NCBI GenBank assembly: GCA_937952235.1
Contig: CALFZM010000037.1
Span: 1-14,259 of the forward strand
Reading direction: 5' to 3'
DNA from: an uncultured Opitutia bacterium
GTDB lineage: Bacteria > Verrucomicrobiota > Verrucomicrobiia > Opitutales > Opitutaceae
Length of the DNA stretch: 14,259 nucleotides
Each line of letters begins with the position of its first letter. Within the stretch, counting starts at the first letter, position 1. This document shows positions 6,938 through 14,259 of this stretch, in pieces. Under the pieces are notes generated by a model, which was not told the origin of the DNA, searched no databases, and saw only the letters and a program-made list of their open reading frames with translations. A program made the position numbers and the translations under genes.

Positions 6938-8059
6938 TCAAATCCGCCGCACGGCATCGAGCTCGATCTCGAAGAGCAGCGCATCCCGGCAGACGTCGGC
7001 ATGGAGGCAGATCACCGGCAGGTCCGTGAGATCGCGCTCGGCGCACCAGGCGGCGAAGACCGGTTGATCCGCCGCCGACTTGAAGTAGGCCGTGGCGCGC
7101 GTGATGTCCGCGTAACCCATCCGGCGCGCCTGCAGGAGAGCAGCCACGACCTCCATCGTCAGGGCCACCTGCTTGCGGATGTCCCCCACCCAAGCGGTGG
7201 TGCCGTCGGGGTGAATGCTCGCGGTGCCGGAGACAAAGAGCCGGCGCGAGCCCCCCGACGCCACCTCCATCGCCCGGCTGAACGCGCTGCCGTAGCGCGG
7301 GGCGGGACATTGGAGGGGCGAACCGACCTCCCGGGCGTACGCGGCGCCGCCATCCGGCTGCATCGCCCACGCGGCTACCACAAGGGCCGCACCATCGGGG
7401 TTCCGCGCCCCGATGCCGGTGCTGGCCGGCAGCGAACCCGTCCGCCAGGGCACCCGGGCGTAGTGCGCCGAGCGCACCTGGTTGAACGCGTCGTACCAGT
7501 CGAGGATCGCGTCGTTGTAAAACCAGGTGCGGACCACGTCGGCCAGGGTGAAGCCCGCCTGCGCCAGGGCCGTCTCCAGGGTGACCAGCGTCTCCTGCGC
7601 CTGCACCGTCCGCGGCAGGTTGGGCGCGGTCGGTCCCAGGCCGCCGAGCACGCAGTGGCGCGCCCCGCCGTCATTGTACACCGAGCCCACGACCCGTCGG
7701 CCGATCCGAATCCGGTCCACCGGCCTCCCCGCGAGCACCCAGGCCTGCACGCCCGCGAGCGGCGCGCCGCCTCCGCCGAGGTCCTCGATCCAGGTCACGG
7801 GCCATTCCGTCGGCCCGAGTTCCGCCGCCATCGCCACCTCGATCTCCCGGCGCGCGGCGCTCGTCGCATAGATCATCAGGCTGACGGTCGCGGCCTCCAT
7901 CGCGGCCAGGCGGAGCGCCAGCCGGCGGAAGATCGCCTGCGCGCCGTCGCCCGGCCGCGGGCGCTCGGTGATCACCTGTTCCGCTTGCAACCCGGGGACG
8001 CGCCGGCCGCCAGTCACTTCCCGCCCGCTCTGCCCCCGCCTCAGGATCATGGGCTTCAT
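6938..8059 (-). CDS. Two-domain Rid/YjgF protein resembling chorismatases (FkbO/XanB2 type)
   Basis: The 373-residue product has two Rid-like repeats after an N-terminal extension. The first spans about 130-235 (with VRTWFYND at 176-183) and the second about 255-373 (LFVSGTASIHPDG at 274-286, GDIRKQV at 292-298). The last segment ADVCRDALLFEIELDAV holds the Arg (R358) and acidic residues that in RidA proteins bind and deaminate the substrate. The layout RTW-Y, then T-IG, then SPLQCPAPRYGSAFSRA, then SGTAS-H-GD-Q parallels chorismatases, which hydrolyse chorismate to products such as 3-hydroxybenzoate or dihydroxycyclohexadienoate. I cannot confirm chorismatase catalytic residues, so chorismate cleavage, imine deamination and an unrelated role remain open. 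No signal peptide is seen, so it is probably cytosolic. A second ATG at 8050, three codons in, is an equally good start. Database names for relatives often read 'endoribonuclease L-PSP', which should not be taken literally. Confidence 0.72.
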   Translation of the reverse strand: MKPMILRRGQSGREVTGGRRVPGLQAEQVITERPRPGDGAQAIFRRLALRLAAMEAATVSLMIYATSAARREIEVAMAAELGPTEWPVTWIEDLGGGGAPLAGVQAWVLAGRPVDRIRIGRRVVGSVYNDGGARHCVLGGLGPTAPNLPRTVQAQETLVTLETALAQAGFTLADVVRTWFYNDAILDWYDAFNQVRSAHYARVPWRTGSLPASTGIGARNPDGAALVVAAWAMQPDGGAAYAREVGSPLQCPAPRYGSAFSRAMEVASGGSRRLFVSGTASIHPDGTTAWVGDIRKQVALTMEVVAALLQARRMGYADITRATAYFKSAADQPVFAAWCAERDLTDLPVICLHADVCRDALLFEIELDAVRRI

Positions 8060-8170
8060 GGCGCCCGCAGACGCGCGCCCGCCCGGCCGGTTACCGAGCG
8101 ACGTCGACGAGCGATTGTCCTACGATCTTCAATACGCCGCGGAATGGCGCGCATTAGCGCGGTTGCAAAG

Positions 8171-8205
8171 CGCCCGCGCGCGGTAGCGGCGCCCCCGCGC
8201 GGGCG
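8171..8205. repeat. Hairpin with 10-base GC-rich arms in the divergent intergenic region
   Basis: CGCCCGCGCG (8171-8180) is perfectly complementary to CGCGCGGGCG (8196-8205), with a 15-base loop. It sits 54 bases upstream of the DUF1549/DUF1553 start, within the 199 bases separating two divergent genes. The bases after it include TCTTC on the plus strand but no run of T. It could act in the leader of the right-hand operon; function is unknown. Confidence 0.5.
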
Positions 8206-8224
8206 TCTTCGAACCCGGCGACGT

Positions 8225-8246
8225 CCGGGCCGCGCGCGCGGCCCGG
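8225..8246. repeat. 22-base perfect palindrome just upstream of the DUF1549/DUF1553 start
   Basis: The half-site CCGGGCCGCGC at 8225-8235 is mirrored exactly on the other strand at 8236-8246. The palindrome ends 12 bases before the ATG at 8259, occupying the position of the ribosome-binding site. It could be an operator for a dimeric regulator or a structure limiting translation initiation. It is made only of G and C, so chance formation must be considered. Confidence 0.5.
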
Positions 8247-8258
8247 GGTCGCGACGCC

Positions 8259-9830
8259 ATGCTCCGCCCTTCTCGCGCCACCCTCGGCCTGCTCCTGGCC
8301 TCCGCCGGCCTCGCCTCCCCCGGCGCCCCTTCGCCCGAGGCACCGTTCGAGCAGGCGCCGCCGGCCTCGCGTCATCCGATCGACACGCTCGTATCGTCCC
8401 GGCTCGCCGCCCGCGGGATCGAGCCGGCGCCGCTCTGTTCCGACGCGGTGTTCGTCCGCCGGGTCTTCCTCGACGTCATCGGCACGCTGCCCACCCCGGC
8501 GGAGGCACGCCAGTTCCTGCGCGAGCGCGGCCCGGCCCGGCGTGACGCGCTCATCGACCGGCTGCTCGCCCGGGAGGAATTCGCCGACTACTGGGCGATG
8601 AAGTGGGGCGACCTGCTCCGCATCAAGGCCGAGTTCCCCGTCAACCTCTGGCCCAACGCCGCCCAGGCGTACCACCGCTGGGTGCGGACCGCGCTCCGCG
8701 ACAACCTGCCCTACGACCGCTTCGCCCGCGAACTGCTCACCGCCAGCGGCAGCAATTTCCGCGATGGACCCGTCAACTTCTATCGCACCACCGGGAGCCG
8801 CGAACCCGAGGCGATCGCCGCAAGCGTCACGCTCGCCCTGATGGGCGCGCGGGCGGAGCGCTGGACGCCGCAACAACGCAGCGCGCTGGCAATGTGTTTC
8901 CGCTACCTGGGTTTCAAGGCGACGGGCGAGTGGAAGGAGGAGATCGTGTACTTCGACGCGGATAAATTTCCCGCCGGCGGCCACGCGACAGCGGTGTTTC
9001 CCGACCGCACGGTCGCACCCCTGAGCGCCAGCCGCGATCCGCGGGAGGATTTCGCGGACTGGCTCGTGACGCCCTCCAACCCCTGGTTCACGCGCGCCAT
9101 CGTGAACCGCGTCTGGTCCTGGCTGCTCGGCCGCGGCATCGTGCACGAGCCCGACGACCTGCACCCCGACAACCCGCCGTCCCATCCCGAGCTGCTGGAC
9201 CGGCTCGAACGCGAGCTGGTCGCAGCGCGGTACGACGTGAAGGCGCTGATGCGTTTCATCCTCACGTCGCAGACCTACCAGCGGTCGTCGATCGCGCGCA
9301 GCACCCATCCCGAGGCCGCGGCGCTCTTCGCCCATTATCCGCTGCGCCGGCTCGAAGCCGAGGTGCTGATCGACGCGCTCAACCAAGTCACCGGCACGAC
9401 GGAGAAGTATACCAGCGCCATCCCGGAGCCGTTCACCTTCATCCCGGAGAACGCACGGGCCATCGCCCTGCCCGACGGCAGCATCACCAGCTCCTTCCTC
9501 GAAGCCTTCGGCCGGCCCGCGCGCGACACCGGCCTCGAGCGCGAACGCAACAACGCCATCTCCGCGCCCCAGCGCCTGCACCTGCTCAATTCCACCCACG
9601 TCCAGCGCAAGCTGGAGCAGGGGCCGAAGCTCCAGGCCCTCCTCCGCGCCCGCGGCACGCCGCGCGAGCGGGTGGACTCGCTCTACCTCGCGATCCTGTC
9701 CCGTCCCGCCACGGCGGAGGAGCAGCGGCTCGCCGCCGACTACGCGACCCACGCCGCCGACGGCCGCACGGCCACGCTCGATCTCGCCTGGGCACTGATC
9801 AACAGCGCCGAGTTCCTGTACCGGCATTGA
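8259..9830 (+). CDS. Exported DUF1549/DUF1553 protein without a cytochrome-like cysteine motif
   Basis: A 523-residue protein of the family abundant in Planctomycetota and Verrucomicrobiota. The N terminus (about 7-22) is a modest signal peptide. DUF1549 covers about 38-200 (RRVFLDVIGTLPTPAEA, then EFADYWAMKWGDLLRI) and DUF1553 about 258-510 (FTRAIVNRVWSWLLGRGIV at 277-295, LMRFILTSQTYQRSS, then LYLAILSRPATAEE). The biochemical function of the family is not established. Many members have a PSCyt1 cytochrome domain in front and a CxxCH motif between the two DUFs; this protein has neither. At the expected place it reads LMGARAERWTPQQRS (194-208), and its only cysteines are C60 and C213. The stop codon overlaps the region where the next gene begins, so the two are transcribed together. 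No Shine-Dalgarno is evident; a palindrome lies directly upstream. Confidence 0.9.
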   Translation: MLRPSRATLGLLLASAGLASPGAPSPEAPFEQAPPASRHPIDTLVSSRLAARGIEPAPLCSDAVFVRRVFLDVIGTLPTPAEARQFLRERGPARRDALIDRLLAREEFADYWAMKWGDLLRIKAEFPVNLWPNAAQAYHRWVRTALRDNLPYDRFARELLTASGSNFRDGPVNFYRTTGSREPEAIAASVTLALMGARAERWTPQQRSALAMCFRYLGFKATGEWKEEIVYFDADKFPAGGHATAVFPDRTVAPLSASRDPREDFADWLVTPSNPWFTRAIVNRVWSWLLGRGIVHEPDDLHPDNPPSHPELLDRLERELVAARYDVKALMRFILTSQTYQRSSIARSTHPEAAALFAHYPLRRLEAEVLIDALNQVTGTTEKYTSAIPEPFTFIPENARAIALPDGSITSSFLEAFGRPARDTGLERERNNAISAPQRLHLLNSTHVQRKLEQGPKLQALLRARGTPRERVDSLYLAILSRPATAEEQRLAADYATHAADGRTATLDLAWALINSAEFLYRH

Positions 9831-9844
9831 ACGCCTATCCGCCC

Positions 9845-11257
9845 ATGAACCTGCATCACAGCGTCGATCCCCGGCTCTGGGGTTTCGCAAACGAGCTCCG
9901 CCTCCTCGGGCTGGGCGGCGGCGCCGGGCTTTCCCGCCGCGAAGCGATCCGCCTCGGCCTGCTCGGCGCCGCCGGGCTGTTCGCCGGCGCGGCGCTGCCC
10001 TCGTCCGTGTCCGCCGCGACGCCTCCACCGCCCGTCGCGGCCACGGCCCGCGCGAAGTCGGTGATCCAAATCTGGCTCTGGGGAGGGCCGTGCCACATCG
10101 ACACCTTCGATCCCAAGCCGGAGGCGGGCCACGACTACCACGGTCCGCTGAAGGAGCCGCTCACGACGAAGGTGCCCGGCCTGCGCGTCGGCGAACTGCT
10201 GCCGCTGCTGGCGGGCCAGGCCGACAAGTACGCGCTGATCCGCAGCCTCACTCACGGCGTGAACGCGCACGAGACCGCGGCCTACACCGTGCAGACCGGC
10301 CGCCCCGCCGGCGGGCGCGACGTGTTTCCCGGCGTCGGCGCGATCGTGTCGCTCTTCAAGGGCTACGAAGCCGGCTACCGGGGCCTGCTTCCGCCTTACA
10401 TCGTGCTCACCGAACTGCAGGGCAGGTTTTCCGAAACCGGCTTTCTCGGTCCGCGTTACAAGCCGTTCGCCACCGGCGGCGATCCCGCGGCCGCGCGTTT
10501 CCTGGTCGAGGGCGTGGTCGCGCAGGGCGTCAGCGACGAACGCCAGCGCGCGCGCCGCGAGTTCCTGCACCGGCTGAACACGTTCGAACGCGCGCACCGC
10601 AGCGGCGATCCGCGCCTCGCCGCCCTCGCCCAGTGCGAGAGCGATGCCTACGAGATGATCCTGGGCGACGCCGGCAAGGTCTTCGATCTCAGCCAGGAAA
10701 CGGACGAGCTGCGCGAACGGTACGGCCGCAACACCTTCGGCCAGTCGTGCCTGATGGCCCGCCGGCTCGTCGAGCGCGGCGTGCCGTATGTGACGGTCAA
10801 CTACAAGGGTTGGGACACGCACAAGCAGCACTTCCCGATCATGCGCCGCAAGCTGCCCGAGCTCGACCGCGGGCTGGCTACGCTGCTGCAGGACCTCGCG
10901 GAGCGCGGGCTGCTCGACCAGACGGTCGTCTGGACCGGGGGCGAGTTCGGCCGCACGCCGCGGGTGCAGTGGGAGGCGCCGTGGAACGGCGGCCGCGGCC
11001 ATTGGGGCCGCGCCTTCTCCGCCCTGGTCGCCGGCGGCGGGTTCAAGGGCGGCCACGTCGTGGGCAGCACCGACGCCCGCGGCGAGGAGGTCGCGTCGAG
11101 CCCCCTGCATCCGGCTGAGCTCATCGGCCAGATCTACACGCAGCTCGGCATCCCCGGCGACGCCAAGCTGCCGCACCCCGAGGGTCGCGACGTGCGGGTC
11201 ATGCCTGCCGCCGAGACCCGGGCCGCCGTCCACCCCGCGCTCGCCGCCATCGTCTGA
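9845..11257 (+). CDS. DUF1501 protein with twin-arginine signal
   Basis: A 470-residue DUF1501 protein, the usual partner of DUF1549/DUF1553 proteins. DUF1501 is related to the alkaline phosphatase/sulfatase fold, but no substrate is known. The N terminus contains SRREAIRLGLLGAAGLFAG (30-48), a twin-arginine (Tat) signal, implying export of a folded, perhaps metal-bound protein. Typical motifs are IQIWLWGGPCHIDTFDPK (74-91), a GVNAHETAAYTVQTG tract, and WTGGEFGRTPR (363-373) followed by GRGHWG, where metal or active-site ligands are expected. The ATG at 9845 is chosen. An in-frame TTG at 9827 overlaps the upstream stop and would add six residues; it cannot be excluded because neither has a good ribosome-binding site. 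The gene ends 15 bases before the next one. Confidence 0.91.
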   Translation: MNLHHSVDPRLWGFANELRLLGLGGGAGLSRREAIRLGLLGAAGLFAGAALPSSVSAATPPPPVAATARAKSVIQIWLWGGPCHIDTFDPKPEAGHDYHGPLKEPLTTKVPGLRVGELLPLLAGQADKYALIRSLTHGVNAHETAAYTVQTGRPAGGRDVFPGVGAIVSLFKGYEAGYRGLLPPYIVLTELQGRFSETGFLGPRYKPFATGGDPAAARFLVEGVVAQGVSDERQRARREFLHRLNTFERAHRSGDPRLAALAQCESDAYEMILGDAGKVFDLSQETDELRERYGRNTFGQSCLMARRLVERGVPYVTVNYKGWDTHKQHFPIMRRKLPELDRGLATLLQDLAERGLLDQTVVWTGGEFGRTPRVQWEAPWNGGRGHWGRAFSALVAGGGFKGGHVVGSTDARGEEVASSPLHPAELIGQIYTQLGIPGDAKLPHPEGRDVRVMPAAETRAAVHPALAAIV

Positions 11258-11262
11258 ACCAC

Positions 11263-11267
11263 GGAGG
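11263..11267 (+). promoter_or_regulatory. Shine-Dalgarno site of the PPC-domain gene
   Basis: GGAGG lies five bases before the ATG at 11273, between the DUF1501 stop and the next start. It is the clearest ribosome-binding site of the right-hand operon and fixes the start of the PPC-domain protein. Confidence 0.65.
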
Positions 11268-11272
11268 CCCCC

Positions 11273-13582
11273 ATGCTGCCACCTCCCCATTTTCGCGCCC
11301 GCCACGGGTGGCACCGCGCCGCCGAGTTTCTGCTCCTCGTCGCGCTGGGAGCGGGAGCGCCGCCGCCGCTGCGGGCCCAGCCGGCGCGGCCGGGCCCCAC
11401 CGTCGGCTTCGTCTATCCGGCCGGCGGCCAGCAGGGCACGACGTTCACCGTGGCGGTCGGGGGACAGAACCTCCAGGGTGCCAGCGGCGCGACCTTTTCC
11501 ACGCCTGCCGCGGTGGCGAAGGTCACCGGCTTCGAACGTCCGCTCACCCAGAGGGAGATCAACGACCTGCGGGAGAAACAGCAGGTGCTGCAAGACCGGC
11601 GCGCCGCGGCGGGAACCGAGGGCGCCAGGCCCTTCACGACGGAGGACGAAAAGACGATCGCCGAGATTCGTCGGCTGCTCGCGACGCGCGGCAATCGCCA
11701 GGCCACCCCGGCGCTCGCCGAGACGGTCACCCTCGAAGTCACGCTCCTGCCCGAGGCGCCAGCCGGCGACCATGAACTGCGGCTGCTCACCCCGGCCGGC
11801 CTCTCGAACCCGCTCGTGTTCTGCATCGGCCCGTTGCCCGAGCACGTCCCGCCGGTCATCACCGCCACGTCCGCTCGCGCAGTCCAGCGTCCGAGATCCG
11901 GTGACCCGCGCGATGCCGACGCCCGCGAGCTCTCGCTGCCGGCGACCGTCAATGGCCAGATTCTCCCAGGCGAGGTCGACCGGTTCAAATTCACCGCGCA
12001 AAAGGGGCAGCGGCTGGTCTTCGCCGTCGCCGCCCGCGCGCTGATTCCGTACCTCGCCGACGCCGTGCCCGGCTGGTTCCAGGCGACGCTCGCGGTGTAC
12101 GACGCGAAGGGCCGCGAGCTGGCGTACGCGGACGACTATCGTTTCAACCCCGACCCGGTCGTGAGCTGCGAGATTCCCGCCGACGGCACCTACACGCTCG
12201 AGGTGAAGGACGCGATCTACCGCGGCCGCGAGGATTTCGTGTACCGCATCGCCGCGGGCGAACTGCCCTTCGTCACGAGCATCTTCCCGCTCGGCGGCAC
12301 GGTCGGTCAGCCGGTCACGCTCGCGCTCCAGGGCTGGCACCTGCCGATGCCCCGGCTCGACGTCACCGAGCCCGGACGCGGCCCCGGCATTTTTTCGCTC
12401 TCGGTGCGCGAGCACGGCCTGCTCTCGAATCCCGTCCGCTTCGCGCTCAGTCCCCGGCCTTCGCAACTCGAAGCCGAACCGGATGAGCCCGGCCATCCAC
12501 CGCAGACCGTCACGCTGCCCGTGATCGTCGACGGCCGCATCGGCCGCGCCGGCGATGAGGATGTCTTCCGTTTCGAGGGCCGCGGTGGCACGGAGTTAGT
12601 GGCCGAGGTGCTGGCGCGCCGGCTCGGTTCGCCGCTCGATTCGACTCTGACCCTGACCGACGCGAGCGGCCGCCGGCTCACGTCGAACGACGACTGGGAC
12701 GACAAGGGCTCGGGCCTGCTCACCCACCACGCCGACTCGCGGCTGCAGCTGACCCTGCCGGCCGACGGCACGTATTTCCTGCGCATCGCCGACACCCAGC
12801 GGCGCGGCGGCACCGACTACGGCTACCGGCTGCAGATCGGTCCGCCGCAGCCCGACTTCGAACTCCGCGTCGTGCCTTCCGCGATCAACGTGCGCGCCGG
12901 CGCCACGGTTCCCGTCACGATCCACGTGCTGCGCCGCGATGGCTTCGGCGGCGAGGTCGTGCTCGGATTGAAGGATGCGCCCGCGGGCTTCGCCCTGAGC
13001 GGCGCCCGCATTCCGGCCGGGCAGGATTCGGTGCGGCTCACGCTCACGGCCGCCGCCACCGCCCGGGAGGGCACGGTGCCGCTCACCGTCCTCGGCGCCG
13101 CCACGATCCTCGGGCAGCAGGTGATCCATCGCGCCGTGCCCGCGGACGACCGGATGCAGGCCTTCGCCTACCGGCATCTCGTGCCCGCCCGTGAGCTGCG
13201 CGTGAACGTCGCCGGCCGCGGGTCGACCCTGCGCCTCGCGGAGCGTCCGCCGGCGCGCTTCGAAGCCGACGGCAGCGCGCGTATCCGGATTTCCACTCCC
13301 GGCCTGAAGCAGGTCGGCACGCTGAACTTCGAACTGCTGGAGCCGCCCGAGGGCATCAGCGTCCGCCGCGTCCTGCGCCGGGGCGAATCCACGGAGATCG
13401 AATTCTTCGCCGACCCGGCCAAGGTCAAACCCGGCGCCCAGGGCAATCTGATCCTGCACGCGTACGGCGAACGTCCCGCCGCCGGCGGCGCGAAAACCAA
13501 ACCGGCCGCCGCGCGAAATTCGCTGGGCATCCTGCCCGCGATCCCATTTGAGATGGACGGTCCCGCTTCCCCCCGCACGTGA
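11273..13582 (+). CDS. Large secreted protein with two PPC (pre-peptidase C-terminal) beta-domains
   Basis: A 769-residue exported protein. The signal peptide has a hydrophobic core at about 17-29 and a likely cleavage after LRA (residue 35). Next is an IPT/TIG-like strand region (about 43-75, VGFVYPAGGQQGTTFTVAV), a charged helical insert (about 85-140) and a second beta segment (about 145-190). PPC-like domain 1 spans about 218-330 (ILPGEVDRFKFTAQKGQRL, then IPADGTYTLEVKD) and domain 2 about 410-523 (AGDEDVFRFEGRGGTELVAE, then LPADGTYFLRIAD). An Ig-like region (about 525-640) and a C-terminal beta region follow. PPC domains are non-catalytic secretion or binding modules, so this is probably a structural or substrate-binding partner of the DUF1553/DUF1501 pair; that role is inferred. 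No protease or hydrolase domain is visible. A GGAGG site supports the start, and the stop overlaps the next GTG. Confidence 0.85.
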   Translation: MLPPPHFRARHGWHRAAEFLLLVALGAGAPPPLRAQPARPGPTVGFVYPAGGQQGTTFTVAVGGQNLQGASGATFSTPAAVAKVTGFERPLTQREINDLREKQQVLQDRRAAAGTEGARPFTTEDEKTIAEIRRLLATRGNRQATPALAETVTLEVTLLPEAPAGDHELRLLTPAGLSNPLVFCIGPLPEHVPPVITATSARAVQRPRSGDPRDADARELSLPATVNGQILPGEVDRFKFTAQKGQRLVFAVAARALIPYLADAVPGWFQATLAVYDAKGRELAYADDYRFNPDPVVSCEIPADGTYTLEVKDAIYRGREDFVYRIAAGELPFVTSIFPLGGTVGQPVTLALQGWHLPMPRLDVTEPGRGPGIFSLSVREHGLLSNPVRFALSPRPSQLEAEPDEPGHPPQTVTLPVIVDGRIGRAGDEDVFRFEGRGGTELVAEVLARRLGSPLDSTLTLTDASGRRLTSNDDWDDKGSGLLTHHADSRLQLTLPADGTYFLRIADTQRRGGTDYGYRLQIGPPQPDFELRVVPSAINVRAGATVPVTIHVLRRDGFGGEVVLGLKDAPAGFALSGARIPAGQDSVRLTLTAAATAREGTVPLTVLGAATILGQQVIHRAVPADDRMQAFAYRHLVPARELRVNVAGRGSTLRLAERPPARFEADGSARIRISTPGLKQVGTLNFELLEPPEGISVRRVLRRGESTEIEFFADPAKVKPGAQGNLILHAYGERPAAGGAKTKPAAARNSLGILPAIPFEMDGPASPRT

Positions 13583-14259
13583 GGTTACGCTTCGTCCCGT
13601 TCCACTTCCTCCTGGCCAGCCTGCCGCGGCTCTCATCGGTCGCCGTACTCGGGGCGCTGCCCCTCGCGGTCGCAGCGGCCGACGCCGCCCCCGAGCGGCG
13701 GCCGCATCACACGATTGCGGACCTCGGCCTCGAGCTGCGGTGGGTCGCACCGGGAACCTTCACGATGGGCAGTCCGGCCGACGAACCCGGCCGGCACAAG
13801 GCCGAGGGCCCGCCGGTACGCGTGACACTGACCCAGGGCTTCTGGCTCGGCCGGACCGAGGTGACCCAGGCGCAGTATCGCACGATCACCGGCACGAACC
13901 CGTCCACGTTCCAGGACGCCGGCGCAGACGCACCCGCGGAGCGCGTCTCGTGGCTGGATGCGATGGCCTTCTGCCGGAAACTGACCGAACGCGAACGCGC
14001 CGCCGGCCGGCTGCCGGAAGGCTACATCTTCACGCTGCCGACCGAGGCCCAGTGGGAATACGCCTACCGCGCGGGAACCACCGGCGCGTATCCAGGCGAG
14101 CCCGACAGCATGAGCTGGAATTCGGGGAACAGCGGCGGCAAGACCCACCCGGTCGGGCAGAGGAAGCCCAACGCGTGGGGTTTCTTCGACATGGCGGGCA
14201 ACGTCCTCGAGTGGTGCCGCGACTGGTACGGCGATTATCCCCGCGGTGCGGTCACCGAT
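13579..14259 (+). CDS. Exported formylglycine-generating-enzyme-like (SUMF1) protein, 3'-truncated by the window edge
   Basis: The 227 visible codons encode a signal peptide (hydrophobic core about 10-33, likely cleavage near AAADA at 32-36) and most of an FGE-sulfatase/SUMF1 domain: FTMGSPADEPGR (about 61-72), TQGFWLGRTEVTQAQYR (about 85-101), a VSWLDAMAFCRKL stretch, LPTEAQWEYAYRAG (about 153-166), and GFFDMAGNVLEWCRDWYGD (about 201-219). True FGEs oxidise a sulfatase cysteine to formylglycine using a cysteine pair near the C terminus. That part lies outside the window, and many bacterial members lack it, so catalysis is not claimed. The start is GTG at 13579, overlapping the upstream TGA in a GTGA junction that indicates translational coupling. 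No in-frame ATG occurs before the signal peptide. No sulfatase gene is present in the window. Confidence 0.87.
   Translation, partial: MRLRFVPFHFLLASLPRLSSVAVLGALPLAVAAADAAPERRPHHTIADLGLELRWVAPGTFTMGSPADEPGRHKAEGPPVRVTLTQGFWLGRTEVTQAQYRTITGTNPSTFQDAGADAPAERVSWLDAMAFCRKLTERERAAGRLPEGYIFTLPTEAQWEYAYRAGTTGAYPGEPDSMSWNSGNSGGKTHPVGQRKPNAWGFFDMAGNVLEWCRDWYGDYPRGAVTD

Noticed and set aside
7968..8186. 72-codon plus-strand frame ending near the intergenic hairpin
   Set aside because: Most of it is antisense to the start of the Rid-like gene, it has no ribosome-binding site, and the product is unremarkable.
8154..10028. 624-codon minus-strand open frame over the DUF1553 gene
   Set aside because: It is low-complexity, charged, without motifs, and antisense to a well-supported gene.
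9740..12496. 918-codon open frame on the minus strand
   Set aside because: It lies antisense to the DUF1553, DUF1501 and PPC genes, is rich in Arg, Gly and Ala with no family motif, and is explained by third-position GC bias of the real genes.
1..14259. CRISPR array, tRNA/rRNA genes, insertion sequences or phage genes
   Set aside because: I looked for these and saw no regularly spaced repeats, no tRNA-like cloverleaf, and no transposase, integrase or phage structural motif in the supported proteins.

Overview
The window is very GC-rich, gene-dense DNA with strong third-position G/C bias, so long antisense shadow reading frames run through most genes. The gene content suggests a Gram-negative bacterium of the Verrucomicrobiota, possibly Opitutaceae-like. 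The best pointer is the exported DUF1549/DUF1553, DUF1501 and PPC-domain gene set, which is typical of Planctomycetota and Verrucomicrobiota. The taxon is inferred from gene content, not proven. No tRNA, rRNA, CRISPR array, transposase or integrase was seen.

Left part (1-5129). A SulP-family anion transporter runs leftward off the window edge; its C-terminal STAS region is missing. It is divergent from a YidE/AspT-type transporter with two internal RCK_C domains. Next on the same strand come nrfH (membrane-anchored tetraheme quinol dehydrogenase) and nrfA (pentaheme ammonia-forming nitrite reductase), which together carry out respiratory reduction of nitrite to ammonium. This NrfA has CXXCH instead of CXXCK at the catalytic heme. 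No dedicated heme-lyase genes lie in the window.

Middle part (5130-8258). Convergent to nrfA is hemN, the oxygen-independent coproporphyrinogen III oxidase. It fits functionally, because the neighbouring reductase needs nine hemes under low oxygen. A perfect hairpin lies between the two converging genes. Upstream of hemN is a 283-base non-coding stretch with three strong inverted repeats. Then comes, also on the minus strand, a two-domain Rid protein that resembles chorismatases (FkbO/XanB2 type). The 199-base divergent gap after it holds a 10-bp-arm hairpin and a 22-bp perfect palindrome.

Right part (8259-14259). Four tightly coupled plus-strand genes look like one operon: a DUF1549/DUF1553 protein, a DUF1501 protein with a twin-arginine signal, a large secreted protein with two PPC beta-domains, and a formylglycine-generating-enzyme-like (SUMF1) protein cut by the right edge. 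All four appear to be exported. The first three form a widely seen set of unknown biochemical role, and this is the least understood part of the window.
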